A stretch of DNA of 64,000 bases, taken from assembly GCA_903904835.1 (NCBI GenBank), contig CAIVEI010000171.1, positions 1 to 64,000 of the forward strand. The letters are read 5' to 3'. Below are positions 34,149-42,403 of the stretch, in pieces. Numbering within the stretch: the first letter of the stretch is position 1; each line of letters opens with the position of its first letter. Origin of the DNA: an uncultured Schlesneria sp. GTDB lineage: Bacteria; Planctomycetota; Planctomycetia; Planctomycetales; Planctomycetaceae. The position numbers and the translations under genes were made by a program. Under the pieces are notes generated by a model. That model made no database searches and was not told the origin of the DNA. It saw only the letters and a program-made list of their open reading frames with translations.

Positions 34149-35837
34149 TCACTTCGCCACGTAGATTGTTTTCCCGTCCTTAATCGTCTCGACGACTTTG
34201 ATATCCTTGATCGCCATCGGATCGACCTTCAGCGGATTTTTGTCCAGAATCACCAGGTCAGCCCGTTTGCCGACTTCAAGCGAGCCTTTGGTTTTTTCTT
34301 CCTGATACATATGAGCCGAATCGATCGTCAGTGCTCTCAGCGCCTGTATTGGCGTAATTCGCTGATCCGGTCCAATGACTTCCCCTTTACGCGAAATGCG
34401 ATTGACGGCCGACCACATCACAAATAACTGGTCGATCGGCGAGACATTGAAGTCCGTGTGATTGGCACAATGAATCCCCATTTCAAGAGCGGTCTTCATC
34501 GGGCTGAGAAAGAATGTTTGCTCTTTCCCTCGGTTCTTCAGATGAGTCTCACCAAAGTAAAAACAGTGCTCCGTAAAGAACGAGGCCATGATTTTGTAAT
34601 CGACGTATTTTTCGAGCTGATCCCTTCGCACGAACTGCGAATGAATGACCGTTGTTCGTCGATCAGCGAACCTGTCTTTGGCAACCTTTTCATGGCATTC
34701 CAGAAACATGTCGATTGCCGCGTCACCGTTACAGTGGATGATCAACTGCAAATTGTTGTCATAAACAAACTTGATGAACTCTTCCGCTTGAGCTTTCGGA
34801 AACAGTGGTTCGCCGCGCCAGTTCTTTTCACCCCCCGGCCCACCCGTCAGATAGGGGGTCGTGAAAAAGGCGGTTCGACCCTGAGGCGATCCATCAAGCG
34901 TGATCTTGATCCCGGCGAGTTTCAGATGGTTTGAGTATTCACCAAACTTCGCCGGAGGGGTCGTTTTGAACACGGTTTGAGCTTCGGTCACGAATGGGTA
35001 GGCAGCGACATCGATAGAAAGTAATCCCTGCGCCGCAGCTTTTTGTAAAAGAGCGACGTCACCCCTCATTGTGGCCCCTTCCTGTGCGGTCGTGATGCCG
35101 GCTGCGGCATAAATCGCCTGGCCTTCCTGGAACCGGGTCAACAGCTCCTCTTCCGATGGCTTTGGCAGATTCATAAAAACCGGCATCCAGGCCGCCTCCA
35201 TCAGCAGGCCTTCCGGTTCCATCGAATTGGGTTTGCGAACGATGACCCCTCCCGGTGGAGTTGGCGTTTCTTTCGAAATCTTAAATTTCTTGAGTGCCGC
35301 CGAATTACAGACCGCTCCGTGCAGCGACACGTGCTGGACAAAAACAGGATTATCTGGAAACGCTGCGTCCAGATCGGCCGCACTCATCTCACGTCCATCG
35401 GTAATCGCATCACCGTCATAGCCATAACCGACAATGAATTCGCCGTCAGGAATCTTGAATTTGGCCTGGGTCGCTTTCAAGGAAGCGATGATGTCGGCAA
35501 TCGACTTGCCCGGACCTGCGGGGGGAGCGAAGCAGTTCGCCTGGTGAGCGACCTGCAAACAGTTAATGAAGTGACTGTGTCCATCCAGGAACCCGGGAAC
35601 AAGAGCTTTTCCGCCCAGGTCAACCAGCTTTGTGGAATCTCCTTTCAGTTTCAGCACATCGGCCTTCGTCCCGACCGCAACGATCTTTCCTTTTAAAACG
35701 GCCAGTGCTTCAGTGGTCGGATTCTTATCGTCAACCGTGACAATATCACCGCCGTGATAGATGACATCTGCGGTGTCGGCACAATTTGCCACAACCGGTA
35801 GCAGTAAGAACAAGAACGGTGTCATAAATCGTTTCAT
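34149..35837 (-). CDS. Secreted YtcJ-type amidohydrolase (family 3)
   Basis: 562 aa. Signal peptide 'MKRFMTPFLFLLLPVVANCA', then 'DVIYHGGDIVTVDDKNPTTE', the metal site 'VPGFLDGHSHF', histidines in 'LIIHCNGDAAID' and 'VIHSQFVRRDQ', and 'HCANHTDFNVSPIDQLF'. It ends 'GSLEVGKRADLVILDKNPLK', typical of the family. Start chosen at ATG 35837 (GAAGG upstream) instead of the track's 35945, which adds 36 non-conserved residues. Upstream partner of the paralogue at 32049-34061; substrate unknown. Confidence 0.9.
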   Translation of the reverse strand: MKRFMTPFLFLLLPVVANCADTADVIYHGGDIVTVDDKNPTTEALAVLKGKIVAVGTKADVLKLKGDSTKLVDLGGKALVPGFLDGHSHFINCLQVAHQANCFAPPAGPGKSIADIIASLKATQAKFKIPDGEFIVGYGYDGDAITDGREMSAADLDAAFPDNPVFVQHVSLHGAVCNSAALKKFKISKETPTPPGGVIVRKPNSMEPEGLLMEAAWMPVFMNLPKPSEEELLTRFQEGQAIYAAAGITTAQEGATMRGDVALLQKAAAQGLLSIDVAAYPFVTEAQTVFKTTPPAKFGEYSNHLKLAGIKITLDGSPQGRTAFFTTPYLTGGPGGEKNWRGEPLFPKAQAEEFIKFVYDNNLQLIIHCNGDAAIDMFLECHEKVAKDRFADRRTTVIHSQFVRRDQLEKYVDYKIMASFFTEHCFYFGETHLKNRGKEQTFFLSPMKTALEMGIHCANHTDFNVSPIDQLFVMWSAVNRISRKGEVIGPDQRITPIQALRALTIDSAHMYQEEKTKGSLEVGKRADLVILDKNPLKVDPMAIKDIKVVETIKDGKTIYVAK

Positions 35838-36090
35838 CAGAGAGCCTTCAGGATGCAAGCAGGGTTGGTAATCACAGAGTATACCTGGAGTACAAAGATC
35901 GTAGTCAGTTAAAGAAACACGATCCACTGTTCTCTGCGGTCTCAATCAACAAGTCGGAAAATCAGAAACAATTAGTGTCACATGCTGCAATAATCGGACG
36001 ATTGAGTTCTGGGATGATTTCCCCTGCCCTTTACAGGGCAGAATTCCGTCGACAAAAAAATAGTACTACGAGCAACGCCTCTGACGTGTT

Positions 36091-37170
36091 CTACCCCACT
36101 TCGCGGGTTAAATTGGCCCGCTGGCGGATGACGATCGTGTCGGCAAAGCGATCGCCGATTCGTTGACGATTTGCCGAAAATATCATGCGCAACGCAGCAG
36201 GAAGTGGCGTCAAAAAATAGGGAATTTCCACACAATACAGCAAATCACGGAACATTGCTCGGGCAAAACCGCATGGACGAAGAGTCGACCCGACGGTCCG
36301 AATCCCAAGGAGCCATTTTCCGGGAGTAATTCCTTGGCGTCCTTCAAAGTAGAACTTCAAACAACTCAACGCGACGACGGTGAGAATGCCAACCGCAACA
36401 ATGAGTTTGAGCAGAGCCCATTCCTGCTTGAGGCCAAACACCAACAGCAGTGCCTCGCACGCATGGGACGGGATCTCAAAAGGAAGCGAATTTTCTAATT
36501 GAAGCAATGCGTCGCAGACTTCCCTCTCGGTAGATTGAGACCACTTCGTTTGAAAGATCCAGGGCTGAATTGATATCAAGACCATTGCGACCGCGGAAAT
36601 CAAAAATGCGTCAATCAACAACGCCAGTGCGCGCTGCTTGGTGGAAGCAAGCGAGGCTTGTCGAACGCCGAATACATAGGTTGATCCGTTGTCATTACGA
36701 AACCTTGCGTCCGTTCCGACGACAACCAAGGTAAGGTGAAGCAGCCACGCAAGTGGCATCACGGGGATCAGGCGTTTCCAGCGAGTAAGATATTCGTGTT
36801 CGGTGCCTGGAACCTCCAAGTGTACGGGCTGAACTTTGTTCCCTTCAATGCGACGAACGCTGGCAGAATCCCATACGTGATCAGTCAACATGAGATAAGC
36901 ACCGTGATCAGCGTCGTCGAGCAACAGATTGAAGTGCGCCGTGAACGGCTGACTTTCAATATCTTCGACGATAAAGATATTGGCATGTCTTTTTGAACTG
37001 TCCCAGCGGCTATCAGTCGTGCGCACCACAACAGAACTTCGGCTGCGCTTCAAACAAACCAAGACGTCATTTTGATCATTGATCAGCGAGGCCAAACCCT
37101 CTGGTTTCATCGCATACGCACCCGTCGGCTCCCATCCGGATACGTCTCGAAGCGAGTTTTCAGGTGCCAA
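36091..37170 (-). CDS. RDD-family membrane protein, N-terminus unclear
   Basis: 359 aa as tracked. The C-terminal half carries the RDD transmembrane domain: 'RALALLIDAFLISAVAMVLI', 'GKWLLGIRTVGSTLRPCGFA' and 'RQRIGDRFADTIVI'. The N-terminal half is soluble beta-rich sequence. The track start is a TTG without a ribosome site, while the frame stays open upstream to about 37370 and reads protein-like ('KVHLYFEGDAGFNAYRCGFE') but has no ATG, GTG or TTG. This suggests that the true N-terminus lies in the neighbouring frame and that a frameshift separates it from the gene at 37278-37994. Confidence 0.7.
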   Translation of the reverse strand: MAPENSLRDVSGWEPTGAYAMKPEGLASLINDQNDVLVCLKRSRSSVVVRTTDSRWDSSKRHANIFIVEDIESQPFTAHFNLLLDDADHGAYLMLTDHVWDSASVRRIEGNKVQPVHLEVPGTEHEYLTRWKRLIPVMPLAWLLHLTLVVVGTDARFRNDNGSTYVFGVRQASLASTKQRALALLIDAFLISAVAMVLISIQPWIFQTKWSQSTEREVCDALLQLENSLPFEIPSHACEALLLVFGLKQEWALLKLIVAVGILTVVALSCLKFYFEGRQGITPGKWLLGIRTVGSTLRPCGFARAMFRDLLYCVEIPYFLTPLPAALRMIFSANRQRIGDRFADTIVIRQRANLTREVG

Positions 37171-37277
37171 CGCCGAGGCAATGCCGTCTTCTTCATCCGA
37201 GAATTCAAATCCACATCGGTACGCGTTGAAACCGGCATCGCCCTCAAAATATAAGTGGACTTTCTGCTCTCGCGTCG

Positions 37278-37994
37278 CTACCGAAAGAGAGAGTTGCGAT
37301 AGGGCAGTCCACCAGGCGGAAGAGGCGACCGTGGCAACAGTCTTCTTGCAAACCGTCCGCCTCGTGTCGGATCAATCTGGAACCGACGTCCGCGTCCCGG
37401 CAGAAGAATTTTGCGACCGTCGACCCACTTTCCATCAATGAGATGGACCAGTCGAAATTCGTCATCGCGTAACCGACCAAGGCTATCGAACGTTTCGATA
37501 ATCGTGGTCAGTTGACCGTCGTAAAGAAACGGCGTGACGTGGAAAAACCCGGTGCTTGCCGGAATTAAGGCCAGCTTTTTGAGCGACTTCCCGTCCGTTT
37601 TGTAGATCGTGGACTTGGAAAAAACGAAAAGCTCATCGTTCATCCAGACAGGCTGAGCGGTTTCGTTCTCGATGACAAGGTCTGTTTCGGATATGCGTCC
37701 TGTCGTGAGGTTCAGCCGTTTGATTCTCGTTTCCTTTAATGAACGGCCTGACCTCCATCCGCCTGAATAAATATCGACAGGGAACCAGAGTTCTCCCTTT
37801 CTCACACACCCTTCAACGTATTTTCGAGATTCGGCAGAGGATCTTCTGAAAGGTTTTTCCGGCACCACCAAGTTGACTAACCACCAGAAAAATCCGACCG
37901 GCAAAACGATGCTCAATAAAATCGTCAACGCCGAGACTCTGATGCGGTGATTACGGTTCGTTTCCATGCGGTTATATATAACGCGGACTTTCAT
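37278..37994 (-). CDS. Membrane-anchored beta-propeller-like protein, possibly the 5' part of the RDD gene
   Basis: 238 aa. The N-terminal anchor is 'VSALTILLSIVLPVGFFWWL', then beta-rich sequence with short repeated strands ('RIKRLNLTTGRI', 'TIYKTDGKSLKKLAL', 'FRLVHLIDGKWVDG'), suggesting kelch- or WD-like blades. The last 30 residues ('RRLLPRSPLPPGGLPYRNSL') are low-complexity and look like out-of-frame translation. The next gene in the same direction continues with compatible sequence in another frame. ATG 37967 is an alternative start. Family not recognised. Confidence 0.55.
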   Translation of the reverse strand: MKVRVIYNRMETNRNHRIRVSALTILLSIVLPVGFFWWLVNLVVPEKPFRRSSAESRKYVEGCVRKGELWFPVDIYSGGWRSGRSLKETRIKRLNLTTGRISETDLVIENETAQPVWMNDELFVFSKSTIYKTDGKSLKKLALIPASTGFFHVTPFLYDGQLTTIIETFDSLGRLRDDEFRLVHLIDGKWVDGRKILLPGRGRRFQIDPTRGGRFARRLLPRSPLPPGGLPYRNSLFR

Positions 37995-38152
37995 TGAATT
38001 GAAACATTTTCTCTCGGTGGCGGGCGCTTAATCGCCGACACAACCGTCTCAAGCTCTGGAAACCCGTGGCAAACTTGGGTAAACCTTAACCCTTCGCTCC
38101 TACCGACGGGTGACAACCCTTGGTTTACAAAGTTGACCATCAGAAAGATTGC

Positions 38153-39376
38153 ATGGCCTTTCATCATACGACGCTTGAAAACGGACTCGAAGTTGTTGCC
38201 GAAACGAACTCTGACGTGCATAGCGTTGCGTTCGGTTTTTATGTGAAGGCCGGCGCTCGCGATGAAACACCGGAAGTTTCCGGTGTCAGCCATTTTCTGG
38301 AACACATGGCCTTCAAAGGAACCGAACGATTCACTGCCGAAGATGTGAATCGGATCTTCGATGAAGTCGGTGCCGACAACAACGCGGCCACGGGCGAAGA
38401 GAGCACGGTTTACTATGCCGCGACTCTGCCGGAATACCTGCCGCAGACGTTTGAGATCCAGTCAAGCATTCTGTTTCCCACCTTGCGTCAGGATGATTTC
38501 GATGTCGAGAAGAAGGTAATTCTGGAAGAGATCGGTATGTATGCCGACCAGCCCTCGTCCGTCGCCTACGACAACGCGATGCAGGCTCACTTCCACGGAC
38601 ACCCGCTGGGCCAATCGGTCCTGGGTACGACCGAGAGTGTTGGTGGACTGTCATCCGAACAGATGCGCGAGTATCACCGCAAACATTATCTCGCGGGAAA
38701 TATCGTACTGGCCGTGACAGGTAATACTGACTGGTCCACGATCCTGGAACTGGCGAATCGCCATTGTGCAAATTGGCCAAAAGGAAAGTCGGATCGCAAG
38801 GTGATGCGCGCATCGCCCAGGCCATCCACGAAATACATTCCGAAAGAGGAATGTCAACAGGAACAGGTCATTCAGCTTTCTCCCGCACCATCGGGAAGTG
38901 ACCCCTTGCGCTTCGCTGCCGAACTGATGTCAGTCATTGTTGGCGACGACTGTAACAGTCGACTGTACTGGGAACTGCTCGACCCCGGCCTGGTTGAATC
39001 GGCTGAGATGGGTTACTACGAATACGAAGAGACCGGTGCCTATTTGACATTTCTCAACGGTCCACCTGAAGAGACGAAATCCAATCTCAAACGAATCGCC
39101 AAGATCTACGCCGACGTGAATAAGCGTGGAGTGACTGCCGACGAACTTGAGCAGGCCAAGAACAAGGTTTGCTCGCGTCTGGTTTTGCGCGGCGAACGTC
39201 CGATGGGGCGGCTGGGGGGACTCGGCAACAACTGGTTGTTCCGTCGTGAATACCGCAGCATCGCCGACGACGTGGCGATCGTGCAGAACATCACGCTGAA
39301 TGATATCCGCACGTTGCTCGACCAATTCCCGCTCGGGCAGATGACCACCATTGGCGTCGGCCCACTAAAAAATTGA
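38153..39376 (+). CDS. M16-family zinc metallopeptidase
   Basis: 407 aa, a single M16 unit of the processing-peptidase (PqqL/Mpp-like) type. The inverted zinc motif HxxEH is in 'SHFLEHMAFKGT' (His47, Glu50, His51), with the distal Glu in 'VILEEIGMYADQPS'. The track begins at TTG 38120; ATG 38153 starts directly at 'MAFHHTTLENGLEVV'. No signal peptide, so likely cytoplasmic. M16 enzymes often act as dimers; no second subunit is adjacent. Diverges from the 37278-37994 gene. Confidence 0.93.
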   Translation: MAFHHTTLENGLEVVAETNSDVHSVAFGFYVKAGARDETPEVSGVSHFLEHMAFKGTERFTAEDVNRIFDEVGADNNAATGEESTVYYAATLPEYLPQTFEIQSSILFPTLRQDDFDVEKKVILEEIGMYADQPSSVAYDNAMQAHFHGHPLGQSVLGTTESVGGLSSEQMREYHRKHYLAGNIVLAVTGNTDWSTILELANRHCANWPKGKSDRKVMRASPRPSTKYIPKEECQQEQVIQLSPAPSGSDPLRFAAELMSVIVGDDCNSRLYWELLDPGLVESAEMGYYEYEETGAYLTFLNGPPEETKSNLKRIAKIYADVNKRGVTADELEQAKNKVCSRLVLRGERPMGRLGGLGNNWLFRREYRSIADDVAIVQNITLNDIRTLLDQFPLGQMTTIGVGPLKN

Positions 39377-39436
39377 TAGGGTTTGTAGCCAACTTCTCGA
39401 AGGGTCTTTGTTGAGGAAGTGATGGCTCTACAAAAC

Positions 39437-39480
39437 TGTGCCACTGCTTGACGGTGTCTTCCGTCAAGCAGTGCCGAGTT
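39437..39480. repeat. Palindromic repeat of the 'tgtgccactg' family
   Basis: 'tgtgccactgcttgacgg' pairs with 'ccgtcaagcagtg' around a 'tgtcttc' loop. Related hairpins occur near 3555-3605, 3970-4004, 6230 and inside the giant gene at 58631-58727. The remaining spacer 39377-39653 holds a copy of the 32-bp repeat family at 39578-39607 and no gene. Confidence 0.8.
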
Positions 39481-39577
39481 GCCAAGCGAATGTTGATTTC
39501 AAGACACTGCTTCTCCGAAGACCTCCGAACCATTGGAACATTTAGATAAAGCCCGAGGAAAAATCACGGCATTTGTT

Positions 39578-39607
39578 GTAGGGTGGGTCGAGCTTCGAGG
39601 CCCACCA
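39578..39607. repeat. Dispersed repeat, third copy (reverse orientation)
   Basis: 'gtagggtgggtcgagcttcg' onward is the reverse complement, with small differences, of the 32-bp repeats at 119-150 and 278-309. It lies about 45 bp before the ATG of the esterase-SMP30 gene. Confidence 0.75.
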
Positions 39608-39653
39608 TCTTCGCATTTTATCCCATCTCCTCCCCTCACAAACGGACAGAAAA

Positions 39654-41375
39654 ATGCAGCTCATTTTTAACCGTCTTGCAACTTGTTTTTTGATTGGTGC
39701 TTTGCTGGTTGCGTCATCGGCCTCTGCGCAAGAGACCCCCAAAGGGGAACTCATTAAATACACGTTCGATCAATCAAAGATCTTTCCGGGGACAACTCGC
39801 GAAGTCTCAATCTACGTCCCGAAACAATATGACCCCGCCAAACCGGCGTGCGTCTATGTCAATCAGGATGGCGTTCAATACAAAGCCCCGGAAGTTTTCG
39901 ACGCATTAATCAGCAAAGGCGAAATGCCGATCACGATCGGGGTATTTGTCACACCGGGTATCGTCAAGCCGACATCAGACCAGGCCTTGCCACGCTTCAA
40001 TCGCAGCTTTGAATATGACGGTTTGGGTGACGGATATGCTCGGTTCCTGCTGGACGAGTTATTGCCAAACGTCGAAACCAAAACCACCGCCGATGGTCGA
40101 GCCATCAAGCTGTCCAAGGATGGCAACGATCGAGCGATTGGCGGCGCGAGCAGCGGTGCGATCTGCGCTTTCACCGCAGCCTGGGAACGGCCTGACGCCT
40201 TCCGTCGCGTCTTCAGCGCGATCGGAACGTATGTGGGACTTCGTGGCGGACAGAACTATTCGACGCTGATTCGCAAATACGAACCCAAACCGCTCCGCAT
40301 CTTTCTGGAAGATGGCAGCAACGACCTCAACATTTACGGCGGTGACTGGTGGATGGCCAATCAGGCGATGGAACGATCGCTGGTCTTCGCCGGTTACGAA
40401 GTGACCCATGTCTGGGGTGAAGGGGGTCATAACGGCGAGCACGCCACGAAGCTGTTCCCCGACGCGATGCGCTGGTTATGGAAGGATTGGTCTGCCGGGA
40501 TTAAAGCAGGAAAAGGCTCGCCGCAGATCCAGGAGATCTTGATTCCTGGCGAAGACTGGAAGCTGGTTGGCGAAGGTTATCAGTTCACTGAAGGTCCCGC
40601 AGTGAACGCCAAAGGTCAGGTCTTTTTCAATGATGTCGGAGCAGGCAAAACGTTTCAGGTGACATCGGAAGGAACGGTCAAAGAATTTCTGGGTGATTCG
40701 AAGAAAGGTGACGGTCAGGCCTTTGGACCCGACGGTCGCTTGTATGCGAATGCGGGAACGACAAGTCAGGTCCTCGCCTGGGATGGACAAGGCAATTCCT
40801 CAGTCATCGCCGACGGTTTTCGAGGAAACGATCTTGTCGTGGCACATAATGGCGGAATCTATGTCACGAATCCCGGCTGGAATGGAACGGACCCCAGCAA
40901 GATCTATTACGTTAATCCGAAGGGTGAAAAGACTGTCGTCGATACGGGATTACGATTCTCGAACGGCATCTGCATGTCACCCGACCAGTCGTTGCTGTAC
41001 GTCGCCGACAGTCGCACTCATTGGGTTTACAGTTACCAGATTCAGTCCGACGGATCCCTAGCTCACAAACAGAAATACTTTCATTTGCATGTCCCCGACA
41101 CGGCAGAAGACAGTGGAGCCGACGGTGTACGCTGCGATCGCGATGGCCGCGTGTGGGTTGCGACGCGACTTGGTTTGCAGGTTTGTGATCAGCCAGGACG
41201 AGTGAACTGCATCATCCCGACTCCCAATGGAAAAGTTTCGAATCTGACCTTCGGCGGCGAGAATTTTGATGTCCTGTACTGCACCTGCGGAGATCGAGTT
41301 TATTCCCGCAAGGTCAAAATTAAAGGCGCCAACGGTTGGGATACTCCGAACAAGCCGGGGAATCCTCGGTTGTAA
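39654..41375 (+). CDS. Secreted fusion of a D1-type esterase and an SMP-30/gluconolactonase domain
   Basis: 573 aa. The signal peptide ends 'VASSASAQE'. Residues about 35-275 form a putative esterase (enterochelin esterase/Fes-like) with nucleophile Ser in 'AIGGASSGAICAFTAAW' (about 166) and a late His in 'GEGGHNGEHA'. Residues about 290-570 are an SMP-30/gluconolactonase six-bladed propeller ('GEGYQFTEGPAVNAKGQVFF', 'SNGICMSPDQSLLYVADSRT', 'GADGVRCDRDGRVWVATRLG'). The combination suggests sequential ester and lactone hydrolysis of a carbohydrate substrate outside the cytoplasm (inference). Confidence 0.88.
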   Translation: MQLIFNRLATCFLIGALLVASSASAQETPKGELIKYTFDQSKIFPGTTREVSIYVPKQYDPAKPACVYVNQDGVQYKAPEVFDALISKGEMPITIGVFVTPGIVKPTSDQALPRFNRSFEYDGLGDGYARFLLDELLPNVETKTTADGRAIKLSKDGNDRAIGGASSGAICAFTAAWERPDAFRRVFSAIGTYVGLRGGQNYSTLIRKYEPKPLRIFLEDGSNDLNIYGGDWWMANQAMERSLVFAGYEVTHVWGEGGHNGEHATKLFPDAMRWLWKDWSAGIKAGKGSPQIQEILIPGEDWKLVGEGYQFTEGPAVNAKGQVFFNDVGAGKTFQVTSEGTVKEFLGDSKKGDGQAFGPDGRLYANAGTTSQVLAWDGQGNSSVIADGFRGNDLVVAHNGGIYVTNPGWNGTDPSKIYYVNPKGEKTVVDTGLRFSNGICMSPDQSLLYVADSRTHWVYSYQIQSDGSLAHKQKYFHLHVPDTAEDSGADGVRCDRDGRVWVATRLGLQVCDQPGRVNCIIPTPNGKVSNLTFGGENFDVLYCTCGDRVYSRKVKIKGANGWDTPNKPGNPRL

Positions 41376-41427
41376 GCGATCGAGCACACGTGGATAATCC
41401 GAGAGTTGATAATACAACGACGAAAGA

Positions 41428-41811
41428 ATGCCTGATGATCGAAAGACGCGAATCATGGGCGACTTCTTCCGATGGCGACCAACTCTGAGCGGTTCTTTGG
41501 CGATCGCCAACTGCACGGCGTGGGTCGTGTTTGTTGTTTCCTTACCGCACCTGCCTGTTGACGACGTTCGTGTTCAGGTTTTGATTTTTTGGACGGCAGT
41601 CTTTCTTGGTTTTCCATTGGGCTGGCTCGCAATCTCAACATGGCGCGACGATATCTACTGGGCTGGGTTCGTCACTGGTATCAATAGTTTTGTTTGGGGA
41701 TTAATGATCGCACACGTAGTGAGATCGTTTTACAGGATCTCTGACGAGCCGACACAAGACGCAATTCACGGATGCGATGAAACGCAAATTCCTGAGCGGA
41801 CCCGACAATAA
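41428..41811 (+). CDS. Small membrane protein, unknown function
   Basis: 127 aa. Three hydrophobic segments ('LAIANCTAWVVFVVSLPHL', 'VLIFWTAVFLGFPLGWLAIS', 'YWAGFVTGINSFVWGLMIAH') and a hydrophilic C-terminus. No family recognised. It may start at the internal ATG 41455 instead. A second small membrane protein follows 37 bp after the stop, suggesting a pair. Confidence 0.5.
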   Translation: MPDDRKTRIMGDFFRWRPTLSGSLAIANCTAWVVFVVSLPHLPVDDVRVQVLIFWTAVFLGFPLGWLAISTWRDDIYWAGFVTGINSFVWGLMIAHVVRSFYRISDEPTQDAIHGCDETQIPERTRQ

Positions 41812-41848
41812 ACTGGGGTTTGTCTGTTTTTTTTCGGGAGCGGAGACA

Positions 41849-42106
41849 ATGAGTGGTGACAAATCACGCGCCGGATCGGAAGAGTTGGGGCCGTTAGTAG
41901 CGAGCTTCTGGGTTCTGGCTTGGGGCCTCTTCGCGTTGGTCGGCGGAGTCGTGTTCCTGATTTATCGACCATCCAACTGGGGCAGTTGGGGAATCACTTA
42001 TGTCGGCGTGGGAATGACTTGGCTTGGAATACGTGGCGTTCGATCTGAGGAGAAGCGACTGGCAGAACTGGGTGATCGAAATCCGCTAAAAAAATCAGAC
42101 CGGTAA
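41849..42106 (+). CDS. Small membrane protein, unknown function
   Basis: 85 aa. Two TM helices ('LVASFWVLAWGLFALVGGVV' and 'WGSWGITYVGVGMTWLGIRG') with charged ends. The track frame opens at 41777 inside the preceding gene, but GGAG just before ATG 41849 supports this start. Function unknown; probably cotranscribed with 41428-41811. Confidence 0.55.
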   Translation: MSGDKSRAGSEELGPLVASFWVLAWGLFALVGGVVFLIYRPSNWGSWGITYVGVGMTWLGIRGVRSEEKRLAELGDRNPLKKSDR

Positions 42107-42135
42107 AAATACCCGCAACCGACTTCAGCCTCGAT

Positions 42136-42164
42136 TTGACGTGGGTCGGACGAATGTTTATGAT
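42136..42164 (+). promoter_or_regulatory. Strong sigma70-type promoter for the cimA-valS operon
   Basis: TTGACG (42136-42141), exactly 17-bp spacer, TATGAT (42159-42164). This is the best consensus match I saw in the window. It precedes the leader peptide ATG by about 80 bp and cimA by about 240 bp. Confidence 0.7.
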
Positions 42165-42245
42165 CTTAGTCTATACTCCTACTTGAGTAAAAACGTTTCT
42201 GCAAGGTTTTCTCGATGTCGTTTCCGTCGTCAAGTCGAAGTCTGC

Positions 42246-42362
42246 ATGATTCAACGGCGATTATCGCTGCTCGAATTATTGTCATTTCGATTATTGGAGA
42301 CGTGTAAGCGGCCTCGGGGTGTTATTGAACTAATACAACACAAGCCCTCAGGTTGCACCTGA
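42246..42362 (+). CDS. Leucine-rich leader peptide (candidate attenuator peptide)
   Basis: 38-codon ORF in the 5' leader of cimA, same frame as a longer track ORF. The peptide contains 'RRLSLLELLSFRLLE', seven Leu in twelve residues, then 'GVIELIQ', giving Val and Ile codons, and its TGA stop lies in the 3' arm of the terminator hairpin. Leu codons include TTA, TTG, CTG and CTC. The layout parallels leu/ilv leader peptides, where ribosome stalling on scarce branched-chain tRNAs prevents termination. The ribosome site is weak (GAAG about 9 nt upstream). Expression is not proven. Confidence 0.55.
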   Translation: MIQRRLSLLELLSFRLLETCKRPRGVIELIQHKPSGCT

Positions 42363-42372
42363 GGGCTTTTTT
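42342..42372 (+). terminator. Intrinsic terminator in the cimA leader
   Basis: Stem AAGCCCTCAGGT / ACCTGAGGGCTT (12 bp) with a 3-nt TGC loop and a run of six T's ending at 42372. It is about 31 bp before cimA ATG 42404 and no protein gene of normal size ends just upstream, so it probably gates the operon rather than ending another transcript. Confidence 0.88.
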
Positions 42373-42403
42373 CTTAATGCGAATCGATACCGAAAGCAGA
42401 CTC

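Noticed and set aside
37244-37480. 78-aa minus-strand ORF bridging the RDD gene and its neighbour
   Set aside because: Not listed as a gene because it overlaps both; considered only as a possible middle frame of a frameshifted gene.
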